64,000 nucleotides of DNA from Maniola hyperantus (lineage: Eukaryota; Arthropoda; Insecta; Lepidoptera; Nymphalidae). This document shows, piece after piece, positions 10,008 to 20,281 of this stretch (position 1 is its first letter; each line of letters begins with the position of its first letter). The notes below the pieces were generated by a model. The model worked only from the letters and a program-made list of their open reading frames with translations. It did no database searches and was not told the origin of the DNA. A program made the position numbers and the translations under genes. The stretch spans positions 6,444,666 to 6,508,665 of the forward strand of contig NC_048557.2 of assembly GCF_902806685.2 (NCBI RefSeq), in the 5' to 3' direction.

Positions 10008-10191
10008 AAATAATATTATAAAGAGGAATGATTTGTATGTTTGTAACGAATAAACTCAAAAACTACGTTTTACTACTAATTAGAATTCTACGTTATCCTT
10101 GAGTATAAATGCTATATTTTATTTTCAAAAAATAAGAGATCCCTATGAAAATTGTAATGAGTTACCCTACGAAGCTAAGGCGGGTCGTTAG
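10008..10191 (+). mobile_element. H4 Helitron-like element, decayed
   Basis: The left part reads AATAATATTATAAAGAGGAA and GTATGTTTGTAACG; the right part reads AGAGATCCCTATGAAAATTG, then CGAAGCTAAGGCGGGTCGTTAG|T. The last four bases are TTAG instead of CTAG, and GCCGGGG has become GCTAAGG. Confidence 0.7.
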
Positions 10192-10446
10192 TTGCTTAAT
10201 ATAACCGGTGAGAGGGTCTCAAAGACAGAAAGCAGAGAAGTTGCATTAAGTCGCGATGTCGTCCAGGCTGCCCGCGGCGGGTTGAACTACTATGTTGGTA
10301 CTTAAAGGTCATATTAGAAAAAGAGACAATTTGTTTTTATTGCGTGAAAACTTTTTAATAGTCCAAGTAGCCAAGCAACAAATACGGGTAGTGATGTAAA
10401 AACTAATTAACTATTTCGAAATTCAATATGCAGCAGCATCTAATAA

Positions 10447-10476
10447 TAATCGGAACAATGAATCGCTTTTAAGTTC
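10447..10476 (+). repeat. 30-bp exact repeat, copy 2
   Basis: Partner of 9456-9485. A looser relative, GAAACGAAGAATTGCTTTTA, lies about 130 bases further on near 10610. Confidence 0.8.
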
Positions 10477-10850
10477 GGCTACTCGAATAGCTTACATTAA
10501 TAAAAAGCTAATTCGTTTTTATAGCTTGAAAATTTCCAAGCAGTTCTGATAATAAACACTTAGTGATGTTAGAGAGTATTCGTAAATATTGAATGTCTTC
10601 TCTGTAATAGAAACGAAGAATTGCTTTTATGTTTTAACCCTTGTTTTTGTAGTCCTACAAAGTTCCAAGAAGTATAAGCCTGGGTGAATATTGCTTACCT
10701 ACCTACTATACGACCTGGGCGTCTAGTCTCTCCAACAAGTCAAAAAATAAGAAAGAAAAAACATTTATTAAGACCATACTAATTATTATCCCATACAATA
10801 TACCCCGGCACTTTCATTACTCGAACACTATCCAAAACAAGCTTATAAAA
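10477..10850. other. unassigned stretch
   Basis: No feature recognised apart from the weak echo of the 30-bp repeat near 10610. Confidence 0.4.
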
Positions 10851-10853
10851 TTA

Positions 10854-11076
10854 CTAGCTTAATATGCTCGCGACTTCGTCCGCGTGGACTACACAAATTT
10901 CAAACCCTTATTTCACCCCATTAGGAGTTGAATTTTCAAAAATCCTTCCTTAGCGCATGCCTACGTCATAATACCTATCTGCATGCTAAATTTCAGCCCG
11001 ACCCGTCTTGTGGTTTGAGCTGTGCGTTGATAGTTCAGTCAGTCAGTCAGTCATCTTTTCCTTTTATATATTTAGA
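10854..11076 (-). mobile_element. complete H2 Helitron
   Basis: On the minus strand it begins A|TCTAAATATATAAAAGGAAA, has a (TGAC)n tract at the 5' side, and ends with GTCCACGCGGACGAAGTCGC, ATATTAAG, CTAG|T. Insertion between A and T and the hairpin just before CTAG are intact. Confidence 0.85.
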
Positions 11077-11142
11077 TTATGCTTTTCATTTGGCGTTCGA
11101 GCCACCCCCTAACATTTTCATGGAATCATCAAAAGATAGAGT

Positions 11143-11196
11143 TATCATCATCTCTACCCATCGCCGCACCGGCCCATTACTGAGAACGGGTCCCCT
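11143..11196 (-). mobile_element. S1 SINE 3'-end fragment
   Basis: TATCATCATCTCTACCCATC followed by GGCCCATTACTGAGAACGGG matches the S1 tail region on the minus strand. It starts about 65 bases from the H2 end and lacks the body and head. Confidence 0.6.
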
Positions 11197-11199
11197 TTC

Positions 11200-12400
11200 G
11201 AACAGTAGAAGCCAAAGCTGTTAAAAATTAGGCCCTTCGCTGCTGGAAAAAATGACTACAAGGCAAAATGCGTCAGTAGGCGCCGTACAGCCTATTGGTA
11301 ATTTTAAGCTCAAATTAAATGAACTTAAAAGCGTCAATTAGTTTTTGATTGCTTCAATGTTCTTAATCATTTTATTGTAGCTACTTACTAGCTATTAATC
11401 AAAACGCCTATAGCTAATGTAATCTGAGTAGATAGGCACATATTTTTATAAATTATACCTACATTTCACTGCATCGACTACCTACATTTCAATGTAGCGA
11501 AGATGAAAAGTTTTACTTCTGTTTAAAAGTTAACTAGATTGGGTTCAGCACTTACGAAGTATGTACCTATTTATTTAGGAGTGATTCATACAGTCCTAAT
11601 CACCGAATAAACTTTAATTGACGAATAAATATTATGACGTATTTCACGTATAAAAATTTAACTAACGAATAAAGGCGTTTTTACATAATATTAAATATTT
11701 GTCATTTAGTCATTTATTTAGGCAACTTGAATAATAATATTATACCTAACTAATATTTTATATAAAATCAGTCATTATGTCTAATTTTATGCACTAATTT
11801 TTGCATGTCTGGTTTGATAGGTGGAAATTAGCTACTGGACAACTATATTATGTAATAATTATAGTTAAACTAGCTTATGCTTGCGACTTCGTCTGCGTGG
11901 ATTACACAAATTTCAAACCCCTAAGATAATAAACCAATAAGAAAAAAAAACTTAAGATCTGAGTAAAACATATCGATTTTTTACACTGCTGCATTAATAA
12001 TATAATTAAATTAAAAAATATAATAAATTAATATAATACAATTACATTGCTGCATTAATTATCTAGTAGGTACTTAGAAATAATATTAAATTATATTAAT
12101 TAGTGATAACTATTCAAAATAACGATATGTTGAGTAACAAATATTTATCACAATGATAATCTTATCGGCACGTCTACCGATAGCTGATAAAATGTCAAGA
12201 TTTATTTTAAATACCACTACACCGTTTCAGATGCATAAATTTACAATTTAATAGCTGTATATTAATCGCAAAGCTGTTAATTACTATTTTACTAGTTTTT
12301 ACATCACTACCTGTGTTTGTTGTCAACTTTTAATCAAACTACCTAAGACGAGTAGGGAGTGTGTTTTAAATTCAGCCTTCATTTGCATACCTATTATAAG
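11200..12400. other. mostly unassigned AT-rich stretch
   Basis: Apart from a short H2 end at 11870-11925, nothing is recognised. The part 11700-12150 is extremely AT-rich, with repeated TAATATTA and ATTAAT words. Confidence 0.4.
11870..11925 (-). mobile_element. H2 Helitron 3'-end fragment
   Basis: The sequence CTAGCTTATGCTTGCGACTT, CGTCTGCGTGGATTACACAA, ATTTCAAACCCCTAA is the terminal 56 bases of H2 on the minus strand. It stops abruptly at an unrelated AT-rich sequence. Confidence 0.7.
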
Positions 12401-12403
12401 GAA

Positions 12404-12717
12404 TCTAAATGTATAAATGGGAAAGGTGACTGACTGACTGACTGACTGATCTATCAACGCACAGCTCAAACTACTGGACGGATCGGGCTGAAATTTGGCA
12501 TGCAGATAGCTATAGGCGTAGGCATCCGCTAAGAAAGGATTTTTGAAAATTCAACCCCTAAGGGTTCAATTTGAATTTTCAAAAATCCTTTCTATGCTTA
12601 CGTCATAATAGCTATCTGCATGCCAAATTTCAGCCTGATCCGACCGGTAGTTTGAGCTGTGCGTTGATAGATCAGTCAGTCAGTCAGTCAGTCACCTTTT
12701 CCTTTTATATATTTAGA
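12404..12717. mobile_element. two H2 Helitrons fused tail to tail (314-bp palindrome)
   Basis: A plus-strand H2 5' half (A|TCTAAATGTATAAATGGG to ATTCAACCCCTAAGGG) is followed at about 12568 by a minus-strand H2 5' half that ends ATATATTTAGA|T. Both have TC-type outer ends and (TGAC)n tracts, but neither has the hairpin/CTAG 3' end. The arms are about 150 bases and nearly identical. Confidence 0.85.
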
Positions 12718-12724
12718 TGTATTA

Positions 12725-13200
12725 TCATACTAAAGTCTTAATTTATATGGATTAAAAGTTAAAGGTTCATCAGACTTATACATTTTCAAACGAGTTCTTA
12801 TTACTAATTAATGCTAGTTTAAGCAGAAACTTTCAACACATAATAGTAATATCACATTGTTGTATTTTAACTAATAAATTATGCCCCTTTCACACAAAAG
12901 CGTGAATTACTTAATTAGCCATTAATTTTCACCACACCACTCACATTAAAGTTTACATGTTTCAATTAAGCCGATAACACACGAGCGTTTTGAGGGGCGT
13001 TACACACGGTCAACCTACCGTGACGATGGCCATCGAATTAGCTGCGAACAGAATAAAATTTTCAGGGTAATTTAACACGGTACGTTGTGGTACGTTCCAT
13101 TGGTAGGGTTTCTATGTTAAAAATGTTAAAAGCAGGACTTAACAGTGAAAAACAAATACGTAGCTTACTTTTTTCCCTACTGTTTGCAAGTGTTTAACTA
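12725..13200. other. unassigned stretch
   Basis: No family recognised. The segment 12965-13125 is richer in CpG words (CACGAGCG, GGGGCGTTACACACGG) and resembles old MITE sequence, but I found no partner. Confidence 0.35.
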
Positions 13201-13203
13201 GAT

Positions 13204-13385
13204 GATGCTTGCTACTTAATACGCGTGAATTTAGACTTTTAAAAAATCCCATGAGCACTCTTTGATTTTCCGAGATAAAATACTTATTACGAGTAAAATA
13301 ATATAAATAAAATTATTTTAGACATAAAAAGTGTTTTATTTCGGAAAATCAAATCACGGGATTTTTTAAAAGTCTAAATATAATA
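13204..13385. mobile_element. H1 fragments in opposed orientation
   Basis: 13204-13280 reads as the minus-strand H1 3' region (CTACTTAATACGCGTGAATT, AAAATCCCATGAGCACTC) and 13340-13385 as the same block on plus (CGGAAAATCAAATCACGGGA, TTTTTTAAAAGTCTAAAT). Between them lies an AT-rich 55-base spacer. Neither has an intact hairpin. Confidence 0.65.
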
Positions 13386-13411
13386 ATAAGTAGTCCCACC
13401 GGCGCAGCGTA

Positions 13412-13671
13412 TCATCAAGATCAACCCATTGCCGGCTCACTACCGAGCACGGGTTTCTTCTCACAATGAGGAAGCAGATTGGCAGACTTCACACGGTCTT
13501 TAAAAACATTATGGGGAACTCTCAAACATGAAGGTTTCCTCACAATGTTTTTCCTTCATCATTAATGCAAGTAATGTTTAAGTTATTAAAAACGCACATA
13601 ATTCCGAAAAGTTAGAGTGATCGAACCCTGACTACAGGGCCGACGTCTTAGCCATTAGGTTATCACTGGCT
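13412..13671 (-). mobile_element. S1 SINE, full length but decayed
   Basis: The minus strand shows AGCCAGTGATAACCTAATGG (A box), a B box decayed to GGTTCGATCAC, the TTATGTGCGTTTT and AACATTGTGAGGAAACC blocks, and a GGGTTGATCTTGATG tail at the left. Confidence 0.8.
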
Positions 13672-14196
13672 TTTTTTGCCGCCACCACGTTTTTTTACTT
13701 GAAAAAAAACTACATCAGGCCAGGTAGCCAGTAAGACAAAAAATAATTAAAAGCAAGACTTACTTAGTAAATTTTTTTATGTGTCGAAGATTGATTGTGT
13801 AAGAACGTCTTCAACAATTCCGTTCTTTGACAATAAGGGAGACATGTCTGAGAAAACCAGAAGAGTTGGCGAACCGAGTTCATACTAGCGTTATTTTTCG
13901 CACCTTTTCAAAAGAAACCCGCTTGCTTGTTTAAAATAAACCCTATTATTTAGCGAATAAGGTTTACAAATGGCAATTTATTGTTGTATAACAAACAGTC
14001 CACCGCACGTGCTTACAGTTTTTATAGTAAAAAGTTAACTAGGTGTGTAATAGTTGCGATGATTCTTGTTGATTGGACAAAAAGCTGACGTTTGCACGGT
14101 ACGGGTAGCTACTAGCTACACAACATATTATGGACGTCTTTATAAATAGGTTTTTAATAATTAATTTAAAAAAAAAATTATAATTAAATTTACAAA

Positions 14197-14290
14197 ATCG
14201 GCCAAGTGCGAGTCAGGTTCGCGCACCAAGGGTTCCGTAGTATTTTGCGCGATAAATCAAAAACATAATACATACAGTTTAATTATGAAA
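14197..14290 (+). mobile_element. K repeat, left-end fragment
   Basis: AATCGGCCAAGTGCGAGTCA, GGTTCGCGCACCAAGGGTTC and GCGATAAATCAAAAACATAA belong to the K left end. The copy breaks off after ~90 bases. A short inverted piece, CCTTGGCCGGTTTTTTAAAA, at 14343-14362 could be a second broken K end. Confidence 0.7.
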
Positions 14291-14553
14291 TTTCTTTCTT
14301 ACTAAAACAATGAAACTAAAACTAAAACTAAAACCTTAAAAAAACCTTGGCCGGTTTTTTAAAAATCTGTTCCAGCTGTTTCCGCAACGTTATATCTTTA
14401 AATACTCGCATTATTAGTACATACAGATACTTAGTTACAATGTGACCTAACAATGTATTAATTAAAATTAACAATTTAATTATAAGCATCAAAGGTAAAC
14501 AAGATCCGAATCTTTGGTGGCTGTATCGCAAAAACTAGCAACCGTACTGTGTG

Positions 14554-15332
14554 CTTAGTATGGGATTCTACATGTCGCTAACGTTGATAAAATTCGAGCG
14601 ATGAAACTTCAAAATAAAATGGGCCTAAACGTCCTTGATTGAAAGTTAAAAATTCGTTGTAGTGTCTTCTCAAGTCTCAGCAGGCCGAAGACTGTCAGAG
14701 TACAAGCCTGGAGGCTTAGACTCCTTGCCCGGGCGTGTCCGCACAAGGTAGTTTTGGCTGCCTGGACTATTGTTTTACCTCTTTTCAAAGAGAGCTAAAG
14801 CCGCAACTATTCAGCATCGGCCTGAGATTGTCAAGTCTAATGGGTCTCCGATGGTATTTGATGTCAAATCTGGTGGGTAAATTTATATCCGACGGATAGG
14901 GTGTTTCATATCCAGTAGTCAAGATGTTATGTCTATTGCGTTGTCCTCTTTGTCGCTACTAATGCGTACGTTGGGAGGTACCATTGATGAGGAATGTAGG
15001 AGTTCGCGGGGCAGGTGACGCTCATTTGGAGGTCTAGCTTGGAGTGGGGATTTCGTTGGAATGTTGGCATGCACTTGTGTCCGCGCGAGTGAACACAGCA
15101 CATGCGAAATGGTGGTCAAGGTTTGTGTTTTTGTGTCCTTGTGCGAACGCATTTAAAAAAAATCAGTACCTACCACCGATTTAGGTTCACAAGGTTGCCA
15201 CTTGAAGCGCTGGATGTAAACGAATTTAAGCTATAAAACAAGTTTGTTAAACTCCATTTAGCTTTAACACTGAAGTGTTTCAACGATCGAATTTCATAAA
15301 CGTTGGTGAGCTATGTAGAATCCCATACTAAG
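14554..15332. mobile_element. 779-bp element with ~65-bp terminal inverted repeats, family unknown
   Basis: The left end CTTAGTATGGGATTCTACAT continues GTCGCTAACGTTGATAAAAT, CGAGCGATGAAAC; the right end is the inverse (GTTTCAACGATCGAATTTCA ... ATGTAGAATCCCATACTAAG). The interior, about 650 bases, is moderately GC-rich and contains GTCTCAGCAGGCCGAAGACT and CTTGCCCGGGCGTGTCCGCA. No long open frame is present, so no transposase is encoded. It looks like a non-autonomous DNA transposon; the target duplication is TA or hidden in the shared CTTAG. Confidence 0.7.
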
Positions 15333-15531
15333 CCTACTGGCAGCGAGAGTAACATATACAGTTACACCTGATTCTCGATCAGATAGCGTTTACCCCGCCA
15401 TCCTGCTGATAGCATCGAGACGGTTAGCTAGTTTGTTCCAGGCATACATAAATAATAACAGTTTATTTATATGTATCTAGAGCCTTGTTAACGAACTTGA
15501 AAGTTGTAGGCTTAATTTCGCAATAATACCT

Positions 15532-15692
15532 GTAGTACGCGACAGGTCGAGATGGCAATCGGGGAAAGAAGCGGGGGCACGCCCTGCACACCCACACGTC
15601 CGCGCTATCTCACACCGGGTTAAGCGTGAGGACTGTGCGGAAGTGCGGCACGTCCTCACCCCGATTTCCATCTTGGCCTGGCGTACTGTAGT
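15532..15692. mobile_element. FB fold-back element
   Basis: From GTAGTACGCGACAGGTCGAG to CATCTTGGCCTGGCGTACTG. The right end has lost a base in CTGTCGCG (now CTGGCG). The centre CACACCGGGTTAAGCGTGAG is close to that of the copy at 8.9 kb. Confidence 0.8.
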
Positions 15693-15699
15693 CAATTAA

Positions 15700-16145
15700 T
15701 CGTAAACTTTTTGGTCTTAAAATATAATTTTTGTTACCTGTACATCTTATACTTATAACTTTTGACCGTTGTATTAATTGAGAAATGTTTGAGTTTTTAT
15801 TATTATTTCAATCCGAAACCCGATCGATCAATTTTTTACGTCCTCTTTGTATTTTGATGTATTGTCAGAACATATCACGAGCAGGCAGGCTTGTACCTTC
15901 CAGTAATACATGCAACTAATTAATGAACAGCCTACGCAACATACAAATACTTAAGTAAGTAGGTATAATAATTTGTGTACAAACTTTAAAACGACAAAGA
16001 AAACTTTTTTCTCTCTTTTTGAGGAATCTGTTGACGTAAAACTGCTTGGACTTTTTTTTAAATTATAGATTAGCGCTTGGCTGTAATTAACATATTACGT
16101 ATATATTTCAAGATTTTAGCTCAAATCTATACTATGTGTGGGTTA
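15700..16145. other. unassigned AT-rich stretch
   Basis: No feature recognised. Confidence 0.4.
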
Positions 16146-16151
16146 CACTTA

Positions 16152-16527
16152 GGGTCCGTTCACACATACCGGCTCGGACAGAATCGGACGGTGCTCTTCT
16201 TTTCACACAAACCTCCGGCGCGCGTACGGTTGGAACTGGCCGGAGCGACCAAGCTTTGTTTCACATAGACCGGCTGGAAGAGCACTGTACTGAAAGAGTA
16301 CCGGAGCTGTTCGGCTGCGCGAGAGCGGAAGAGCGCGTCATCAGAAATCATACGTAGCCGGTCGGCTCCTTTTATTTTTTCACACTAACCGCGTGGTTTG
16401 CTCTCCGGCATTCTCAATAACAAAAGAGGTGATATGTAAAAATAAACCTTATTTCAACTATCCAACACTCTATTTTAATCGCTATCAAAATCTGCTTTCC
16501 GGTCCGAGCCGGTCTGTGTGAACGGAC
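16152..16527. mobile_element. 376-bp MITE with GTCCGTTCACAC ends
   Basis: The left end GGGTCCGTTCACACATACCG is inverted at the right as GAGCCGGTCTGTGTGAACGG, AC. Arms continue with CGGCTCGGAC/GTCCGAGCCG. The interior repeats CCGGAGC, CCGGCTGG and GCGGAAGAGCGC. ACTTA occurs directly outside both ends (16147-16151 and 16528-16532), a plausible target duplication. The three frames seen inside are just GC-rich repeat. Confidence 0.75.
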
Positions 16528-16667
16528 ACTTACACGTCATAATATTATCTCTCGCTTTATATCTGCCTCCTTAGCGATAGCAAAACGGTGCTCATCAAAA
16601 GGAAAAATCCTGACTCACTCACTGATATTAACATTCAACACAAACCCTTTGACCTAGAAAGCTGAGA

Positions 16668-16906
16668 CTCTTTAATTTGAACTCTTTAATTTCCCGGGAT
16701 AAAAAGTAGCCTATGTCGTTCCTCGGGAGCTATTATCTGTAGCAAATTTCGTCAAAACCGGTCAAACGGATAACCGTTAAAAGCTAGCAGACAAACAGAC
16801 ATACAGACAGATAGACAGACAGACAGACTGACAGACAGAAAGACAGACAGACAGACAGATGGACAGACAGACAGACACACTTTCGCCTTTATAACATTAG
16901 TATGGA
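16668..16906 (-). mobile_element. H1 Helitron with expanded (CTGT)n tract
   Basis: The minus-strand start A|TCCATACTAATGTTATAAA is at the right. The usual short (CTGT)n tract has grown to roughly 90 bases (16790-16882, read CAGA on plus, with interruptions GATG, ACTG, AAAG). The interior is normal down to CCCGGGAAATTAAAG, then the 3' hairpin end is missing. The plus-complement translates to a CLSVCLSV repeat, which is not a protein. Confidence 0.85.
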
Positions 16907-16909
16907 TAA

Positions 16910-17710
16910 AAATAAGATTCGCAATTCCTACGGAAGCGAAGCCGCAGGCGGTTGCGAGTAAACTATAGAATTGGACAAATCTAATTTCAAGTATCATTCT
17001 CTACATAACTACAATCCGAAGTAAATACAACATGATTTAAAAAAAACATTATTTTGTTTCCAATTTATTCGTTATCGAGGCATGTAATAACATGTCATTA
17101 CACGTTATAAAAATAATTGTAGGCACGTGTCGGTTCCACAGTCATTAAGGCTGGTGTATACAAGCGTTCCGCGCCGCTGCGCATTGCGTAACAAATATCC
17201 ACCTGTAACCTTTTTTTATTTTATCATACAATCGTTGAGAACCATCACACTTTTGTTTGTAAATTACATGGAAATGTATTTATTATAAGCGGTAGTCATT
17301 AGTACATTATACTAATTGTTTGAAAAAATATTAAATCTAGTTTTAGCTACCTAATTAAATCAACGGCAATCATTTTACGGCACTAACTTAGTAGTAAGTA
17401 GGAACTGCTTGCTTTTGACTAAGGCCCACTGATTTTGTTTTTGTAATGATGTTATTTTTTGGCAAGAGCATAATGCGGTTGTGGTGCAAGTGGGCTTGAA
17501 TTTTAAAATTTTATTTTATTTTTAATTGCAACAAGTAGGTATACAAAAACAAACCATATTATATTAGTAATTATGACTTTCTGAATGTAGGTACGATAAA
17601 ATGCTCTAATAAAAAAATTACCTCTCGCCAATGCTAAAGGCACTGGTGTGTACTAAGCCTAATAAAGCTTAGTCCGTGTGAATATGTAGCCCGTTATGGA
17701 ATTAATATGT
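16910..17710. other. unassigned stretch
   Basis: No gene or assigned family. GGCTGGTGTATACAAGCGTT (17151) and GGCACTGGTGTGTACTAAGC (17639) are loosely similar and may be the worn ends of an old ~500-bp element, but I cannot support it further. Confidence 0.3.
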
Positions 17711-17718
17711 TATGATTT

Positions 17719-17891
17719 CAGCCCCCCAATTGTGTAAGAATAACCATTTCATGGCTATCGCAATCGTCAAAAAATTCTGCCATTTGATTGGTTGATTCGC
17801 TGTTTACATTTTTTCACAGCCAATCAAAGGGCCGAATTCTTGACGATTGCGATAGCCATGAAATGGTTATTCTTACACAATTGGGGGGCTG
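17719..17891. mobile_element. 173-bp fold-back MITE, very well preserved
   Basis: CAGCCCCCCAATTGTGTAAG at the left is exactly inverted as CTTACACAATTGGGGGGCTG at the right, and pairing continues through AATAACCATTTCATGGCTAT and CGCAATCGTCAA (about 55 bases). The centre holds imperfectly paired CCAATCAAA/TTTGATTGG segments. CAG...CTG ends fit hAT-like MITEs, but no 8-bp target duplication is visible. Confidence 0.85.
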
Positions 17892-17894
17892 GTC

Positions 17895-18935
17895 AATATT
17901 GGAACTATAATTGTTCTAATCTTCGATAGTAATCGGTATTCTGCGAACAGTCTTAATTTCATATAGGTAGTAATATAATAATTAATAAATAAAAAAAATC
18001 GATTATTTCAAATATTGGACTTGGACTAAATTATGTGTTAAAATACTTCATAAGTGAAAACCCTCAATTACCTACGACCCATATTAGCTTTTGCAATCTT
18101 TATATCATTACTAGTTTACCTATACTTTCTTTGCCGTTTCTTTATGATATTAGTGACAGAAGCAAAAGTATCCTTTTGCAAAATAATATCTTTATAGATA
18201 CATATTACAACTATAGATAATAATTAATTTAGTATGCGAGATTCTATGAAATACCGGTGTGTGACGTCACAATCATTTGACGTGTTTTTTTAGTTTAATC
18301 GATAATTTAAAATGGTTATTACACTTTAAACCAACAAAGGACGTGGATTTTACGAGATTTTTTTATTTTGGAAGACCCTCTATTTAATAATCACTGAGAA
18401 ATAATTTATTTTTGATTTAGTCAAATACCCAATTACTACGTAAGCATCAAAAGTTAGAAAGACTAAGTGTAGTAAAACTATTTAGAGGTATTTACTTGCG
18501 TATATATATATGAACATAGTACCTACCTACAATTACATAGAACAGGTAGGTACCTAAAGACCGAGCAAAGGCACTGACAATACAGAAGTGGCATGGAAAC
18601 ACGAGTCGAAGCGTGATCAAAGGGCTAGCAAAATTAGCAATCTTATAAAACATCGCATTCCCATGTCAGAGGCCTATTTGTATAGTTCACGGCTTGAAGT
18701 TAGCCGCAGTCCATTGATCCGTCCGTCTCCTAGACCGACAATGGTTAGACCATTTAACCGACCAACTGCAGTGATCGATGACTTGAGAAATAATTGGGAA
18801 ATCTCGCCGCTAGGCCTGTCGTATTCTACAGCCTGTGCTAACGTCTGTACATAATGAGTATTATATTAAAATCGTTAGCGAAATTGCTAATGCGAACATG
18901 AAATTTCTTTTATCACCACAAGATATAAAATTTTC
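17895..18935. other. unassigned stretch
   Basis: No family recognised. The frame at 18588-18854 has no motif and no neighbour; I treat it as chance. GTGTGTGACGTCACAATC at 18256 contains a CRE-like TGACGTCA. Confidence 0.35.
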
Positions 18936-18939
18936 TCCG

Positions 18940-19100
18940 AGTCCGCGACAAGTCGAGATGGCAATCGGGGTATGAGGCGGGGAGACGCCTCTCACACCCG
19001 CCCGTCACTCGCGCTCGCCCGTACCGGTTTAGCGCGGGGACTGTGCGTGTGTGCGTGGCGTTACCTCCCCGATTGTTATCTCGACCTGTCGCGTACTATA
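18940..19100. mobile_element. FB fold-back element
   Basis: From GAGTCCGCGACAAGTCGAGA to CTCGACCTGTCGCGTACTAT. Arms and GC-rich centre (CCGTACCGGTTTAGCGCGGG) are intact. Confidence 0.85.
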
Positions 19101-19179
19101 ATAATAGTCACACCTCACAAGCCAGGGGATATTGTATTTTAAATCCCCATGATTAAGTATGCCAAAACCCATCCCAGGA

Positions 19180-19340
19180 TACCTCTTCATCGTCAACTGA
19201 TAGACGTAGGTACACTGCTGCCTGCTGGATAGGTATTTATATCTCTTCAGTTCGAACCAGTGGTAAATTAAACTAGTTGAGGATTCAAAGCATTTGTAAA
19301 AGTTTACTTGAATAAAAATATATTAGGTATATTCTATTCT
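19180..19340. mobile_element. two short retroelement ends
   Basis: 19180-19236 (minus) resembles the RTE 3' end (CATCGTCAACTGATAGACGT, CTGCTGGATAGGT). 19251-19340 (plus) is a CR1/jockey-type 3' UTR: TTCGAACCAGTGGTAAATTA, GAGGATTCAAAGC, AGTTTACTTGAATAAAAATA and an (ATTCT)n tail at 19330-19344. Confidence 0.6.
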
Positions 19341-19344
19341 ATTC

Positions 19345-19465
19345 TTGTAGGGATTTCCACACGCCCGCGCCGTGGTCTTGCGTCGCCTGGATCCAGCGCC
19401 ACTCTCCGACTCTTTTGATCGTCTATCCACCTATAGTGGATGGGGCAACCCTCCACCTCCCATGG
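19345..19465 (-). mobile_element. RTE 3'-region fragment
   Basis: CTTGTAGGGATTTCCACACG and GGTCTTGCGTCGCCTGGATC are RTE sequence on minus, encoding the W-I/L-Q-A-x-Q-D-x-D-x-W-K-S-L region. It continues into CCACCTATAGTGGATGGGGC, a 14-base phrase repeated at 19655. The copy lacks its (GATGAT)n tail and abuts the (ATTCT)n tail of the previous element. Confidence 0.65.
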
Positions 19466-19677
19466 CCCCACCAACCGCTCAGTTATATGGGCCGAATCGC
19501 GGGAGGGCGCCCGTTCGGTACTTGCTCTTGGCATTTTCCCGGGGTGCCTTCTTGACTCCCTACAAATTATTTTTTCTCTTCCTAGTCCCTTATGCTCACT
19601 CTCCTCCCTTGGGGGCTAGACGTCACTAACACAGCTGTGATCTCCGCTGCTCCACCTATAGTGGATGATTTAAAAGT

Positions 19678-19812
19678 TATCATCATCAACCGATAGACGT
19701 CCACAGGTGGACATAGGTCTCTTGTAGGGACTTCCACACGCCACGGTCTTGCGCCGCCTTAATCCAGCGGCTCCCTGCGACTCGTCTGATGTCGTCCGTC
19801 CACCTAATGGTG
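19678..19812 (-). mobile_element. RTE 3'-end fragment with tail
   Basis: ATCATCATCAACCGATAGAC, GTCCACAGGTGGACATAGGT, CTCTTGTAGGGACTTCCACA and the block encoding Q-A-A-Q-D..W-K-S-L follow in the usual order on minus. It is cut at CGTCCACCTAATGG. The close resemblance to the element at 7.75 kb suggests the same subfamily. Confidence 0.8.
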
Positions 19813-20078
19813 CATAGAAATATTATGACGTAATAGGTAAAAATACATGTGCTCGTAGATTAGGTAATATCCAGACCTAGGTTTTTAAATTCACGTGGGC
19901 AACGTTGTAGACAAACTAGTAACAGCTAAGTGTTGTTAATTACAGTGTTTTGTCTTTAATGTACCGTAATAGCGGATGTTAGACCATTATCTCTAATTAA
20001 ATTAGATAAAAAACATTCAAAGTTATTTACTAACATTATTAAATGTTGCAAATGCATTTTATAGTGGACATTTTATAG

Positions 20079-20281
20079 CTTTTACTCGCGACTTCGTCCG
20101 CGTGGACAACACAAATTTCCCCCCGTTAGGGCTTCAATTTTCAAAAATCCTTTCTTATTGGATACCGTCGTCATAATAGCTATCTGCATGCCAAATTTCA
20201 GCCCGATCCGTCAAGTAGTTTGAGCTGTGCGTTGATAGATCAGTCAGTCAGTCAGTTACCTTTTCCTTTTATATATTTAGA
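20079..20281 (-). mobile_element. H2 Helitron, first of a chain
   Basis: The TC start on minus is at 20281-20280 and the hairpin region at 20085-20106 (CTCGCGACTTCGTCCGCGTG). The terminal CTAG is degraded to GCTT. Its start is directly joined to the CTAG of the next H2. Confidence 0.8.

Noticed and set aside
14919..15152. 77-codon minus frame
   Set aside because: It lies inside the TIR element and shows no transposase motif.
16752..16997. Open frame rich in CLSVCLSV
   Set aside because: It is the translation of the expanded (CTGT)n tract of an H1 Helitron.
17151..17660. Old transposon with GGCTGGTGTATAC/GGCACTGGTGTGTAC ends
   Set aside because: Both words are in the same orientation and too weakly similar to define an element.
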